DNA of 64,000 nt from Aureisphaera sp963669405 (lineage in GTDB: Bacteria; Bacteroidota; Bacteroidia; Flavobacteriales; Flavobacteriaceae). The position numbers and the translations under genes are program-made. This document shows positions 17,656 to 26,725 of this stretch, piece by piece. The notes below the pieces were generated by a model. That model did no database searches, was not told the DNA's origin, and saw nothing but the letters and a program-made list of their open reading frames with translations. Within the stretch, counting starts at the first letter, position 1; the number at the start of each line of letters is the position of its first letter. The stretch covers positions 1,922,001 to 1,986,000 of the forward strand of contig CAXXHF010000002.1 in the NCBI GenBank assembly GCA_963669405.2. Reading direction: 5' to 3'.

Positions 17656-17906
17656 TTGGTGTTGGGTTTCACCATAATGGGAAAAAGCTCTATGGCTTCC
17701 CCACTAACTTTAACTAAATGTTTGTATGGCTAAAGTAATACTATTGATAAGGCATGCACTTAGTTTATAAACTGATTTTCAGTGAGTTAAATACATATTT
17801 TGTTTCAGGGAAATTACTGGGAATTAAAAGGGGTTTCTTTATAAGGGAAAATCCTCTTTGATAAAGATTTCAATTCATGTAATTTGTAAGTTTAATGAAA
17901 TGATAC
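17656..17906. other. Rest of the 475-base non-coding gap before recJ
   Basis: No open frame of note. In minus sense there is a second hairpin at 17679-17702 (GGGGAAGC, loop, GCTTTTTCCC), preceded by AGTTAAAGTTAGTGGGG. This weakly recalls the core of the small-RNA family and may be a further decayed copy. The rest is AT-rich upstream DNA of recJ. Confidence 0.35.
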
Positions 17907-19595
17907 ATGCGTTGGAACCTAAAACCGAAACCTGCTGAAGCGATAGTCGATACATTAGCCAATCAATTGAATGTAGATCCTATACTTGCTTCTTTACTCA
18001 TTCAAAGAGGAGTCGAAAATTTTGAACAAGCCAAGAAATTTTTCCGTCCTACCCTACAAGACCTCCATGATCCTTTCATGATGAAGGATATGGATATAGC
18101 TGTGGCTCGAATTGAGAAGGCATTGCAGAATGACGAAAACATATTGGTATATGGAGACTACGATGTAGATGGAACAACGAGCGTTGCCTTGGTTTCTTCT
18201 TTTTTAAAAACACAATCTCCCCATATTGCCACGTATATTCCAGATCGATATGAAGAAGGATATGGAATTTCGTATCAGGGGATCGATTTTGCCGATGATA
18301 ATGACTTCAGTCTTATCATTGCCTTAGACTGTGGCATAAAAGCTATTGAAAAGGTAGCGTACGCATCCGAAAAAGGAATCGACTTTATTATTTGTGACCA
18401 TCACCGCCCCGGAAGTGAGATTCCGAAGGCTGTTGCTGTATTAGACTCCAAAAGGGAGGACTGCACCTACCCTTATAAAGAGTTATGTGGCTGTGGAGTG
18501 GGCTTCAAATTAATTCAGGCTCTTTCCATAAAAAAAGGGATTCCTTTTGATGAGATCTTACCGTATTTGGATTTGGTTGCAACAGCAATAGGAGCCGATA
18601 TTGTCCCTATAACTGGTGAAAACAGGGTGTTGGCTTTTTATGGGTTGCAGGTTATAAATAATGCCCCCAGAATTGGTTTTCAAGCTATTCTAAAACAAGT
18701 GAAGAAAAAGCAACTTACCATTACGGATGTTGTTTTTATCATAGCTCCACGAATTAATGCTGCTGGACGAATGAAGCATGGTAATCATGCGGTCACCTTG
18801 CTCACAGAAACAGATATAAATAAAGCGGCTGTTTGGGCCCATGAAATTGAACAGTATAATATAGATAGAAAAGAGACTGATAAGAGGATTACAGAAGAAG
18901 CGCTAAAACAAATCATAGAGAATAAAGAAGAGGCACGAAGTACTACCGTTGTATATCAAGAAAACTGGCACAAAGGAGTGATTGGGATTGTGGCGTCAAG
19001 GCTGATCGAAACCTATTATCGGCCTACTTTGGTATTTACCAAAAGTGGGGATGTATTGGCCGCATCGGCTCGATCAGTAAAAGGGTTTGATGTCTACAAA
19101 GCATTGGAACAATGTAGTGAGTATATTGAACAGTTTGGAGGCCATAAATATGCGGCAGGATTAACCCTAAAGGAAGAAAATCTGGAAAAATTTAAGCAAG
19201 CTTTCGAAAAGACAGTTCAGGACACGATAGATCCGAAGCTTCTAGATCCAGAGTTAATGATAGATGCCGAAATTCATTTCAATGACATAGACCCTAAATT
19301 TTATCGTATTTTAAAACAATTGGCTCCGTTTGGACCTGAGAATAGAACCCCAGTTTTTATGAGCACTCATGTGGTGGATACTGGATATGGAAAAAGGGTA
19401 GGTGAAGACAAGGATCATCTAAGGCTTGTGATGAAACAAGGAAATTCTTCAACCCTTACTGGAATTGGTTTTGGATTGGGTGATAAACATGAAATTACCT
19501 GCAATGGAACCCCATTTAAAGTTGCTTATACGGTTGATGAAAATGAATGGCAAGGAAAGACAAGTTTGCAATTGCGGCTAAAAGATATAAAATAG
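17907..19595 (+). CDS. recJ: Single-stranded-DNA-specific 5'-3' exonuclease RecJ
   Basis: DHH-family exonuclease acting in recombinational and mismatch repair. Metal-binding motifs appear in order: NILVYGDYDVDGTTSVALV (DYDVDG), LIIALDCG, ICDHHRPG (the DHH signature), and later INAAGRMKHGNHAV and the DHHA1 region HKGVIGIVASRL and GHKYAAGLTL. The C-terminal OB-like RecJ domain ends at LQLRLKDIK. 562 aa is a normal length for the Bacteroidota form. The start MRWNLKPKP is conserved in the family. It is followed at 59 bases by a small unknown gene on the same strand. Confidence 0.97.
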   Translation: MRWNLKPKPAEAIVDTLANQLNVDPILASLLIQRGVENFEQAKKFFRPTLQDLHDPFMMKDMDIAVARIEKALQNDENILVYGDYDVDGTTSVALVSSFLKTQSPHIATYIPDRYEEGYGISYQGIDFADDNDFSLIIALDCGIKAIEKVAYASEKGIDFIICDHHRPGSEIPKAVAVLDSKREDCTYPYKELCGCGVGFKLIQALSIKKGIPFDEILPYLDLVATAIGADIVPITGENRVLAFYGLQVINNAPRIGFQAILKQVKKKQLTITDVVFIIAPRINAAGRMKHGNHAVTLLTETDINKAAVWAHEIEQYNIDRKETDKRITEEALKQIIENKEEARSTTVVYQENWHKGVIGIVASRLIETYYRPTLVFTKSGDVLAASARSVKGFDVYKALEQCSEYIEQFGGHKYAAGLTLKEENLEKFKQAFEKTVQDTIDPKLLDPELMIDAEIHFNDIDPKFYRILKQLAPFGPENRTPVFMSTHVVDTGYGKRVGEDKDHLRLVMKQGNSSTLTGIGFGLGDKHEITCNGTPFKVAYTVDENEWQGKTSLQLRLKDIK

Positions 19596-19654
19596 CAAAA
19601 AACACTATTTAGATTAATTCTAAATAAATATCTTTGTGACAAAGCAATTTGCCC

Positions 19655-20008
19655 ATGCATGAGATAGACCCCATATACAAGAATCATTTCGGATTAGGTT
19701 TTTATTGGAGAAAAGAAGATACCGTTGTTAAACATGCTGTTCAGATTGTTTTTCGGGATATTGGATTTTATCTTACAAAAAAGGAAATTGTATATTTCTC
19801 GAAATTGGTAACGGAGGCAAAACGAAGATCAGAATGCTCCCTTTCTTGTCAGTTGGATTGTTGTCGATCTGTATTACTTAAAACACCTTCACAGTTAGTA
19901 GATTTAGCGCTAAACCGCAAGGAGTTAGAGGCTGTTAATGATCTATTAGAAGGGATTCTCTTTCATATAGAATTGCGGGAGTATATACATAAGTTGTCCT
20001 TAAACTAG
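19655..20008 (+). CDS. Conserved protein of unknown function with a cysteine cluster
   Basis: 117 aa from the ATG at 19655 (a TTG two codons earlier is possible). Soluble, mixed alpha/beta, no signal peptide. The notable feature is the cluster CSLSCQLDCCRS in the middle, four cysteines in ten residues, suggesting metal binding or redox chemistry. The rest (HFGLGFYWRKED, IVFRDIGFYLTKKEI, ELEAVNDLLEGI) looks like a conserved flavobacterial family that I cannot name. It lies downstream of recJ on the same strand and may share its transcript. Confidence 0.7.
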   Translation: MHEIDPIYKNHFGLGFYWRKEDTVVKHAVQIVFRDIGFYLTKKEIVYFSKLVTEAKRRSECSLSCQLDCCRSVLLKTPSQLVDLALNRKELEAVNDLLEGILFHIELREYIHKLSLN

Positions 20009-20066
20009 CCTTTCTATAGCATATTGTTCTAAAGGTTTCTTATTTTTATGATGAAAACTAACCCTA

Positions 20067-20678
20067 ATGAAGCAAATTATCATCTTTTTGTTGCTTGTTA
20101 TCATTGGTATTATGGGATATAACCTATATACCAAATACAAGCGTTTTTCATTAAACGAATATGCTTATAAAACCCCTGACGATTTGGACTTAACAGATGC
20201 AGATCAAGGTGTTCTGTTAGATTATTACAAAGCTATAGAAGCTGTAAACGGATATGTGATTACACAATGGAGCACCCATGAAATTGATGTAAGAAATCCG
20301 AAGAAGGATAATGAAGTGACCAAAGCAGCTGTAGCAGTATACAGAGAAAAATTAGCTGCGGTATCTTATTATGAAATCTTGTTGAGAAACCCTAGAAAAG
20401 TATCTGAAGAGAAACCGAGAAAGGAGATAGAAAGTAAGAAGGAGCTCATTTTAAAATCTTTTTATGCAAACCCCAAAGCCAACGAGTTACAATTGGGCGA
20501 ACAAAATGCTTTGGTATATGAAATACAACGCTTGCTTATAGAAAAAGGAGATTCCATTTTACATGATGGTCTTTTTAGAACGGAAACCTTTAATGCTTTG
20601 AAGAACTTTGAAGAAAGAAATGGGTTATTTCCAGATGGAAAGCTGGATGCCATTACCTTGGATTATTTGTTACGGTAA
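20067..20678 (+). CDS. Membrane-anchored protein with C-terminal peptidoglycan-binding domain
   Basis: 203 aa. Residues 2-20 form one transmembrane or signal anchor (IIIFLLLVIIGIMGYNLY). The middle is helical and charged. The last ~65 residues (ALVYEIQRLLIEKGDSIL, GLFRTETFNALKNFEERNGL, FPDGKLDAITLDYLL) match the PG_binding_1 fold, so it probably tethers to the cell wall from the inner membrane. Its stop codon abuts the stop of the convergent hydrolase gene with no spacer. No partner enzyme is evident. Confidence 0.78.
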   Translation: MKQIIIFLLLVIIGIMGYNLYTKYKRFSLNEYAYKTPDDLDLTDADQGVLLDYYKAIEAVNGYVITQWSTHEIDVRNPKKDNEVTKAAVAVYREKLAAVSYYEILLRNPRKVSEEKPRKEIESKKELILKSFYANPKANELQLGEQNALVYEIQRLLIEKGDSILHDGLFRTETFNALKNFEERNGLFPDGKLDAITLDYLLR

Positions 20679-21521
20679 CTAATCTTTAAGTTCCAAAATA
20701 ATAGTTATGATTTCCTGAGGGATCTCTTCTTGTATAAAATGCTTGGCCTCTACAAGATGAATATTTTCTTCTGAAATGTTGAGATCTTTAATAATAGCTG
20801 TCTTTTGTGGATCCCATCGCAAAAATGAATCATGTTTCCCCCAGATAACAGCAACAGGAACTTTCAACGCTTTAATAGCGTGGCTATAATCAGGTATTTT
20901 GTTGCAAGTTTGTGTAAAGAAATAGTACATGGCCTTGGTTTTACCTTCCTTTAAAGGTGTTTTATAACCCTCAAGATCGGTTTTGGTCAAAGTGTTTTTC
21001 ATCAACCCACTTTTAAAAAGGCCCTTTAACATGGCATTGGTGGTAACGCCATTTCTGTAACTCCACATAGCAGCTCTAGCCAAGAAACCTTTTTCGAAAC
21101 GAATTGGGGGATCAAAGCCTGCTTCATATATGATAGTGTTTAGGATGATGAGTTTGGAGATTTTATGAGGGGCTACTTTTACCAATTCCCAAGTCCATAA
21201 TCCTCCCGCATCATGCATAACATGTGTCCATAAATCAATATTTAAGGAATCCATGAGCCCCAACAAACGTTTGGCATGTGCTTTTTCAGAATAGACATCA
21301 TATCCTTTTGGGGATTCACTGCTTCCAAACCCTAACATATCTGGAACAATGACCCTATGTTTCTTTGATAGCGCATGGATCATTTTGCGGTATAACCATC
21401 CCGAAGTAGGAACTCCATGCAATAATAAGATCACAGGCCCCTCTCCTTGATCTATGTATGCAATATCACCATCTGGAGAATTATAGAGATGTTGCTTTTG
21501 TCTAAATTCTGAATAGTTCAT
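20679..21521 (-). CDS. Alpha/beta hydrolase with aspartate nucleophile
   Basis: 280 aa, cytoplasmic. The oxyanion-hole motif is LLLHGVPTSGW, the nucleophile elbow is VMHDAGGLW with Asp104 in place of the usual Ser, and the catalytic His lies in KHFIQEE. An Asp nucleophile and HFIQEE point to the haloalkane dehalogenase/epoxide hydrolase branch. However, the Trp that follows the nucleophile in characterised dehalogenases is Ala here, so dehalogenase activity should not be assumed. It follows lpxH by 28 bases on the same strand and may be the last gene of that group. Confidence 0.82.
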   Translation of the reverse strand: MNYSEFRQKQHLYNSPDGDIAYIDQGEGPVILLLHGVPTSGWLYRKMIHALSKKHRVIVPDMLGFGSSESPKGYDVYSEKAHAKRLLGLMDSLNIDLWTHVMHDAGGLWTWELVKVAPHKISKLIILNTIIYEAGFDPPIRFEKGFLARAAMWSYRNGVTTNAMLKGLFKSGLMKNTLTKTDLEGYKTPLKEGKTKAMYYFFTQTCNKIPDYSHAIKALKVPVAVIWGKHDSFLRWDPQKTAIIKDLNISEENIHLVEAKHFIQEEIPQEIITIILELKD

Positions 21522-21549
21522 TTTGTTGAAAAATGAGATTACAACAGGG

Positions 21550-22302
21550 CTAGTATTTCTTTAGTTGAAAGGATTCTCCATCAAAAACTCCGTAGGTGTA
21601 TTGGGTAATCCAATCACCTAGGTTAAAATAGGTAGAATTTTCTCCCACTTTTATTTCCATAGGAAGGTGCCGGTGGCCAAACACAAAATAATCATAATGC
21701 TTTTCTTGAAGTTTGCGCTTGGCATATTGTGCCAGCCATTCGTTCTCTTCTCCCAAGAATTTTTTATCCTCATCCCCAGAGATGAGGCGATTTTTCACAG
21801 ACATGTATTGGGCAAGACGCATACCCCATTCTGGATGCAACCATCGGAAAAGCCAATTGAAGAAGGGATTGGTAAAGACTTTTTTCATTCGCTTGTACCC
21901 TTTGTCACCTGGACCCTTACCATCACCATGTCCAATCAAAAATTGCTTATCATTGAAAGTAAACTCTTTTACATCTCTATAGGTTGGGATGTTGAGTTCG
22001 TCTTCAAAATAGGTGCGCATCCAAAGATCATGATTGCCTACAAAAAAATGAATTGGGATGCCTTGGTCTGATATTTCAGCTAATTTTCCCAACACGCGTA
22101 CAAAACCTTTCGGAACAACAGTTTTGTATTCGAACCAAAAATCGAAAAGGTCTCCAAGTAGAAAAATAGCGGCAGCATCTTCCTTCACTTCATCCAACCA
22201 GCGAACAAATTTGAGTTCTCTGGGCCTGCTGGCCTCAATGGTAGGAGCGCCCAAGTGATTGTCACTGGAAAAATAAATTTTTTTGCCCTCAGGAATTTGC
22301 AT
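21550..22302 (-). CDS. lpxH: UDP-2,3-diacylglucosamine diphosphatase
   Basis: Calcineurin-like phosphoesterase that hydrolyses UDP-2,3-diacylglucosamine to lipid X in lipid A synthesis, on the cytoplasmic side of the inner membrane. Metal-binding motifs are complete: SSDNHLG, GDLFDFWFEY, VGNHDLWM, IGHGDGKGPGDKGYKRMK and VFGHRHLP. Length (250 aa) matches the LpxH branch. SSDNHLG has Asn where many homologues have Thr or Leu, a common Bacteroidota variant. It is part of the minus-strand group MATE / 43-aa protein / queD / lpxH. Confidence 0.93.
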   Translation of the reverse strand: MQIPEGKKIYFSSDNHLGAPTIEASRPRELKFVRWLDEVKEDAAAIFLLGDLFDFWFEYKTVVPKGFVRVLGKLAEISDQGIPIHFFVGNHDLWMRTYFEDELNIPTYRDVKEFTFNDKQFLIGHGDGKGPGDKGYKRMKKVFTNPFFNWLFRWLHPEWGMRLAQYMSVKNRLISGDEDKKFLGEENEWLAQYAKRKLQEKHYDYFVFGHRHLPMEIKVGENSTYFNLGDWITQYTYGVFDGESFQLKKY

Positions 22303-22376
22303 TGGGTAAAGATAGTGAAAAGTGTTTTCGGCCAGTATTTCTTCTTTGTGATCTACTTTGTGTAGCCATGTAAGGA

Positions 22377-22826
22377 CTAATTATCACTCGCAAACCATTC
22401 AGCATAACTGCTTTCAGTTTCCTGTAATTTTAAGGAATGTAATATAATTCCATCTGGTAAGCGTTTTTTTATTTTGTGGGCAAAATCCTGAACCATCATT
22501 TCACTGGTAGGCTGGTAGTCTACCAATAAAACGTTATGACCACGATCACTCAATTCTTTGGCCAATTCAGTATGTGGTGTGTTCTTGTTGAAAACCGTAG
22601 CATGATCAAAAATGTCTACGATCTCTTCTTTCACGATTTTTTTTAAATCCCCAAAATCGATTACCATACCAAATTTTACGTGTGTATTATCTGAAATGGG
22701 CTCGCCAATAACGGTTACGGAAAGTTTATAACTGTGGCCGTGTACATTTCGGCATTTCCCGTCATAACCATATAAAGCATGACCAGTTTCAAACGAAAAC
22801 ATTTTGGTAATCCTAATTTGGGCCAT
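22377..22826 (-). CDS. queD: 6-carboxytetrahydropterin synthase (QueD/PTPS family)
   Basis: Converts dihydroneopterin triphosphate to 6-carboxytetrahydropterin in queuosine/7-deazaguanine synthesis, or performs a related pterin step. The zinc ligands are the His of FETGHAL and the two His of CRNVHGHSYKL; the catalytic Cys is in CRNVHGH. MVIDFGDLKKIV, DHATVFN and ETESSYAEW are family motifs, the last with the substrate-binding Glu. 149 aa is slightly longer than E. coli QueD. The start is two bases after the stop of a 43-aa membrane protein, so it is probably translationally coupled. Confidence 0.92.
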   Translation of the reverse strand: MAQIRITKMFSFETGHALYGYDGKCRNVHGHSYKLSVTVIGEPISDNTHVKFGMVIDFGDLKKIVKEEIVDIFDHATVFNKNTPHTELAKELSDRGHNVLLVDYQPTSEMMVQDFAHKIKKRLPDGIILHSLKLQETESSYAEWFASDN

Positions 22827-22828
22827 AA

Positions 22829-22960
22829 CTATTGTTTCTTTTTAGAGGAAGGACGATGATACTTTCGAGCCTTAATTTTGTTGTAAAGTACGACCAATAC
22901 TACAAACAAGCCCAAAACCATGAATAGTCCATTACCGCTTAAAAATTGAAGTATATCCAC
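22829..22960 (-). CDS. Small membrane protein of 43 aa (GTG start), between MATE and queD genes
   Basis: Short gene read directly from the sequence: GTG at 22960, TAG at 22829-22831. The protein begins MDILQFLSGNGLFMV, has one transmembrane helix (about residues 11-26, GLFMVLGLFVVLVVLY), and ends in a basic tail (NKIKARKYHRPSSKKKQ). This is the single-span, positive-inside layout expected of a real small membrane protein. It starts 20 bases after the MATE stop and ends two bases before queD. A shorter product could start at the ATG for Met14. Its function is unknown. Confidence 0.65.
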   Translation of the reverse strand: MDILQFLSGNGLFMVLGLFVVLVVLYNKIKARKYHRPSSKKKQ

Positions 22961-22980
22961 AGATTTAATTTTTTGTAAAG

Positions 22981-24324
22981 TTATTTATTTTGAATTAAAG
23001 GGATGTATTTTCTTTTGAATTTAACGAGGAGAGCTATCGCCCTGTAGGCTACCCAAACAATCATGGCCAACCAAATACCAAAGAGATCCCATTCCAAAAA
23101 CTTGGAAAGGTAAAGCACTGGAACAAATCCGAACAAAGTCGCACCTAAAAGGACATTTCGCAAGTAACCCATCTCCCCCAAACCCTTAAAAATGGCATCC
23201 AAAGTAAATGCCAATGAGCAGAACGGAAGACTTATAAGTACCATATAGAATACATCGTGAAATAAGGAAAGGACTTGGGGATCCTTATTAAAAAATCCAG
23301 CTATAGTATTGTACCCCAACAATCCCAAAGCAATTAAGATAAAAGCCACTCCCAAATTGTAGATATTTACTCTCTTGGTTAGTTTCCACAATACTTTAAA
23401 ATTTTGTTCCCCTAACAATTTACCGCCTAATATGTTTCCTGCAGCTCCATACCCATCTATAAAAAATGCTGCAAAAATCCAGATATTATAAGCAATCACA
23501 TGAGCAGCAATATATTCTTTCCCCAGAGCAGTGGCCTCACGAGTAGCTAAAACAAGCGCGGCATTTAGAGCCATGGACCTTACAAAGAGATTAAGGCTCA
23601 TGGTGACCAAACGCCATATTTCGGGGTGTAGTTTCCGTTCTAATTTTAAAGAAATGTTGGTTTTTTTCAATAATAGAATCAAGGAAAGGAGTGCCATGAT
23701 AATCTGCGAAATCAAACTAGCCCAAGCAGCTCCAACAACATTCATGGGCTCTATAAAATTTGGAATTCCATAAACCAAAGCAAAATCTAGCAAGACATTT
23801 ACAACAGTTCCTATCCCAGCAATGATCATGGGCCAAAAAGTATTCTGAAGCCCTCTAAATAAGCCAAAAACTGCAAACGTAAATAATGTTAAGGGGAAGC
23901 CCCAGACTCTAATGTTATAGTAATCTATACTTAGTTCGAGAATCATTCCCTCGGCATTGAATAGAGTGAAGATTTCTTCTACAAAAAAATAGGTAGATAC
24001 TAGCACCGTTATACTAAGGGCAATATTGTAGAAAATAGCTTGCGCAGGAAACCGTTTTAATTCTTCAATTTTTCCGGCACCCAGATTTTGTGAAACAATG
24101 GCCGAAATAGCACTTCGCGTCTGTGCTAAAATCCAAATAAGGGCCGATAGGAACGTACCAACAATACCAACGGCAGCTAAGGATTCTGTCCCAAACCCTT
24201 GAATATTCCCTACAATAGCCGTATCGGTAATGGAAAGTACAGGCTCTGCTATGCCAGCAATAATGGCTGGAATGGCCAGTTGTTGAATTCGAGAGAAAGA
24301 AATATTGGTTTGCGTAGATTTCAA
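22981..24324 (-). CDS. MATE family efflux transporter
   Basis: Inner-membrane multidrug or metabolite exporter of the MATE class, 447 aa and about twelve transmembrane helices in two homologous halves. The N-terminal half carries AIPAIIAGIAEPVLSITDTAIVGN, typical of Bacteroidota NorM/DinF-like proteins, and a second-half FIDGYGAAGNILGGKLLGE mirrors it. The only plausible start is a TTG at 24324; no in-frame ATG lies near the N-terminus. It heads the minus-strand group ending in lpxH and is divergent from the T9SS gene at 24418. The substrate cannot be told. Confidence 0.9.
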   Translation of the reverse strand: MKSTQTNISFSRIQQLAIPAIIAGIAEPVLSITDTAIVGNIQGFGTESLAAVGIVGTFLSALIWILAQTRSAISAIVSQNLGAGKIEELKRFPAQAIFYNIALSITVLVSTYFFVEEIFTLFNAEGMILELSIDYYNIRVWGFPLTLFTFAVFGLFRGLQNTFWPMIIAGIGTVVNVLLDFALVYGIPNFIEPMNVVGAAWASLISQIIMALLSLILLLKKTNISLKLERKLHPEIWRLVTMSLNLFVRSMALNAALVLATREATALGKEYIAAHVIAYNIWIFAAFFIDGYGAAGNILGGKLLGEQNFKVLWKLTKRVNIYNLGVAFILIALGLLGYNTIAGFFNKDPQVLSLFHDVFYMVLISLPFCSLAFTLDAIFKGLGEMGYLRNVLLGATLFGFVPVLYLSKFLEWDLFGIWLAMIVWVAYRAIALLVKFKRKYIPLIQNK

Positions 24325-24417
24325 GTTGCAAAATTAGAGTAAAACCAATGGAGTTTGCAATATGTTTTATATCAAATATTTCTATGGCACTATAAATCAT
24401 TATCTTTAATAGTTGGT

Positions 24418-26151
24418 ATGGATTTTAAAAGATTCCTTTTACTATTTTCAATTTTCACAGTGTCCCTTTGTTGGGCGCAGGAATGTCCTTCGTTATTGTC
24501 ACCAATAGATGGTGAGGTAGATGTTCCAGTAACTACAACGATAAGTTGGGAAAGTGTGGTGGGAGTCTCAGGTTATCGAATTTCCTTGGGGACCAACCCA
24601 GGTAGTGGAGATATTGTAAATGAGCAAAACGTTGGGAACGCAACAACCTTTACGCCTCCATTAGGGTTACCAGAATCCACAGAAATTTTTGTTACTATTA
24701 TTCTTTTCTTTTTTAATCAGGATGATATCGTATGTCCCAGTAAATCCTTTAGAACACAGGATGTAACGTTGACACCACAATGTTCCCAACTCACTAGTCC
24801 TCAAGACGGAGCCATAGATGTTCCTATAACGACCAACCTATTTTGGCAATATGCACCTTTGGCAACGGGCTACCGAATGACAATAGGTACATCGCCAGGA
24901 AGCGGTGATATTGTGAATAATCAGGATGTAGGCAATGTGCTTATGTTCAACCCACCGGGAGATCTGCCCATTGGAGTGACAATTTATGTGAAAATAATAC
25001 CGTACAATGAAAACGGAAGTGCACAAGGATGCCCAGAAGAAAGTTTCACAACGGCAGATTTGGGAGACCCACCTGTTTGTACACAGCTAATAAGCCCCCT
25101 AGACGGAGCAACTAATGTAGAATTATCTCCTTTATTGGAGTGGGAGCCTGTCCCGGGAGCAACGGGATATATTGTCTTTTTGGGAAGGACTCCTTTTGAA
25201 AATGATGTACTGGATGGAACCATTTTTAATACCAATTCTACTTTCGTTTTAAACTTTGAAGCCAACAACACCTATTTTATTAGGATTATTCCCTTCAACA
25301 AAGCTGGAGCTGCTCAAGGTTGTGAACAAGAATCGTTTTCAACTATTTTGGGTTGTGGACCCTTTATTGATGATGATACAGGAGAGGTTATATATTTAAA
25401 TCCAGAGATCGATTTTCCAGATCAGGTAAGTATCTGCGAAAATGACATTCCTACGCAAGTCACTACAGCAGATGAGGCCGATGGATTTAGATGGTACCAA
25501 ATAGATTCTACTGGAAATGAAACGGTGGTCTCTGAGGGATCGTCTGTAGATATTTCAGAAACGGGACTGTATCGTTATGAAGCATATACCATCATAAATC
25601 AGGATGGAATCGTCATAGAGTGTCCAACTTCTAAGGAGTTTACGGTAGTTTCCTCTTCAACGGCAAGAATTGATGACATTGCTATTGAAATTGTAAACCA
25701 GCAATTTAATATTACGATTGTAGTATCGGGTATTGGAGATTATGAGTTTTCGCTGTTGGATAGTACAGGTATTTATAGCGACAACAATGTTTTTAATGGT
25801 TTAGACGAAGGAACTTATACGGTGTATGTTAGAGACAAAAACGGATGTGGTATTGTTGAGGAAACTTTTCAGCTGCGATTACGTCCTCCTGGTTTTCCTC
25901 AATTCTTTACACCTAATGGCGATGGGTTCAACGATTATTGGCAATACATTCGTCCTAAGGAAAATGCATTGAACATTCGTTATATTTTTATTTATGATAG
26001 AATGGGAAAACTGATGATCATTATAAAACCGGATAGCCAAGGATGGGATGGTTTTTATCATGGAAATCCATTGCCTTCTTCCGAATATTGGTACCGAGCT
26101 TTATTGTGGGATGGAAAACAGTTACGAGGACATTTTTCACTTATAAGATAA
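24418..26151 (+). CDS. Secreted multidomain Fn3-like/Ig-like protein with T9SS type B (CHU_C) tail
   Basis: About 577 aa from the ATG at 24418, with signal peptide MDFKRFLLLFSIFTVSLCWAQ. Three ~100-residue repeats follow, each opening with a C-x-x-L-x-SPxDG motif (PSLLSPIDGEVDVPV, SQLTSPQDGAIDVPI, TQLISPLDGATNVEL) and containing a strand like SGYRISLGTNPGSGDIV. These are Fn3/Ig-like adhesion modules. A further Ig-like region (about 320-480) is followed by the type B sorting domain (PQFFTPNGDGFNDYWQY, IFIYDRMGKLM, WDGFYHGNPLPSSEYWY). It is probably a cell-surface adhesin. Its 3' end overlaps the convergent GNAT gene by 11 bases. Confidence 0.9.
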   Translation: MDFKRFLLLFSIFTVSLCWAQECPSLLSPIDGEVDVPVTTTISWESVVGVSGYRISLGTNPGSGDIVNEQNVGNATTFTPPLGLPESTEIFVTIILFFFNQDDIVCPSKSFRTQDVTLTPQCSQLTSPQDGAIDVPITTNLFWQYAPLATGYRMTIGTSPGSGDIVNNQDVGNVLMFNPPGDLPIGVTIYVKIIPYNENGSAQGCPEESFTTADLGDPPVCTQLISPLDGATNVELSPLLEWEPVPGATGYIVFLGRTPFENDVLDGTIFNTNSTFVLNFEANNTYFIRIIPFNKAGAAQGCEQESFSTILGCGPFIDDDTGEVIYLNPEIDFPDQVSICENDIPTQVTTADEADGFRWYQIDSTGNETVVSEGSSVDISETGLYRYEAYTIINQDGIVIECPTSKEFTVVSSSTARIDDIAIEIVNQQFNITIVVSGIGDYEFSLLDSTGIYSDNNVFNGLDEGTYTVYVRDKNGCGIVEETFQLRLRPPGFPQFFTPNGDGFNDYWQYIRPKENALNIRYIFIYDRMGKLMIIIKPDSQGWDGFYHGNPLPSSEYWYRALLWDGKQLRGHFSLIR

Positions 26152-26644
26152 GCTCATAGCAATGGAAAGGGTGTTCACTTTGCTTGGGGAAATAGATATC
26201 ACCTAAACGCTGATAACCCCTATTTTCATAAAACCGTTGGTTTCTTTTGTTTTGGCTAAAGGTGTCCAGACGGACCGAAACTCCGTTCTTTTTTCGGATT
26301 TCTTCTTCGGCAAAATCCATCATTTTTTTAGCGTGTCCTTGAGATTGAAAGTCAGGATGAATGGCCAAACGGTGTATATAGTAGTTGTCTTGATCTGGTG
26401 TTAGCCATTGTATATCATTGTATTCTTCGTCCTTTATGGAAGAGATTACGATCGTGCCCATGATTACTTCTTTTTCAGAACATATCACGTAAAGCTCACC
26501 TCGTTCAATATCTTTTTCAAATGCCGTTGCATGTGGATAATGTTCGTTCCATTGATAGATTCCGGCGTCTATCATTTTGACCGCACAGGCACGTGTCATG
26601 GCCATAATTTCCTCAATTTGGGCAAGTTTCCCCTTTTGTATCAT
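26141..26644 (-). CDS. GNAT family N-acetyltransferase
   Basis: 167 aa acetyl-CoA-dependent acyltransferase. The conserved core is YYIHRLAIHPDFQSQGHAKKMMDFAEE, in which Q-x-x-G-x-A forms the pyrophosphate-binding loop. VRLDTFSQNKRNQRFYENRGYQRLGD is the C-terminal motif B region with the usual NxxxxxFYxxxGY signature. The acceptor substrate is unknown. It is a single gene, divergent from the universal stress protein genes and overlapping by 11 bases the T9SS gene on the other strand. Confidence 0.87.
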   Translation of the reverse strand: MIQKGKLAQIEEIMAMTRACAVKMIDAGIYQWNEHYPHATAFEKDIERGELYVICSEKEVIMGTIVISSIKDEEYNDIQWLTPDQDNYYIHRLAIHPDFQSQGHAKKMMDFAEEEIRKKNGVSVRLDTFSQNKRNQRFYENRGYQRLGDIYFPKQSEHPFHCYELIL

Positions 26645-26725
26645 AATTATGCGCTAATTTTGCAACAAATTTAAAGATAGTTTTCTTTATAGGACGATTT
26701 GGTCTAATAACAAAAAACCACAACC

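Noticed and set aside
22303..22376. Short 26-codon frame between queD and lpxH (MATQSRSQ...)
   Set aside because: It overlaps lpxH, has low-information composition and no structural feature of a real protein.
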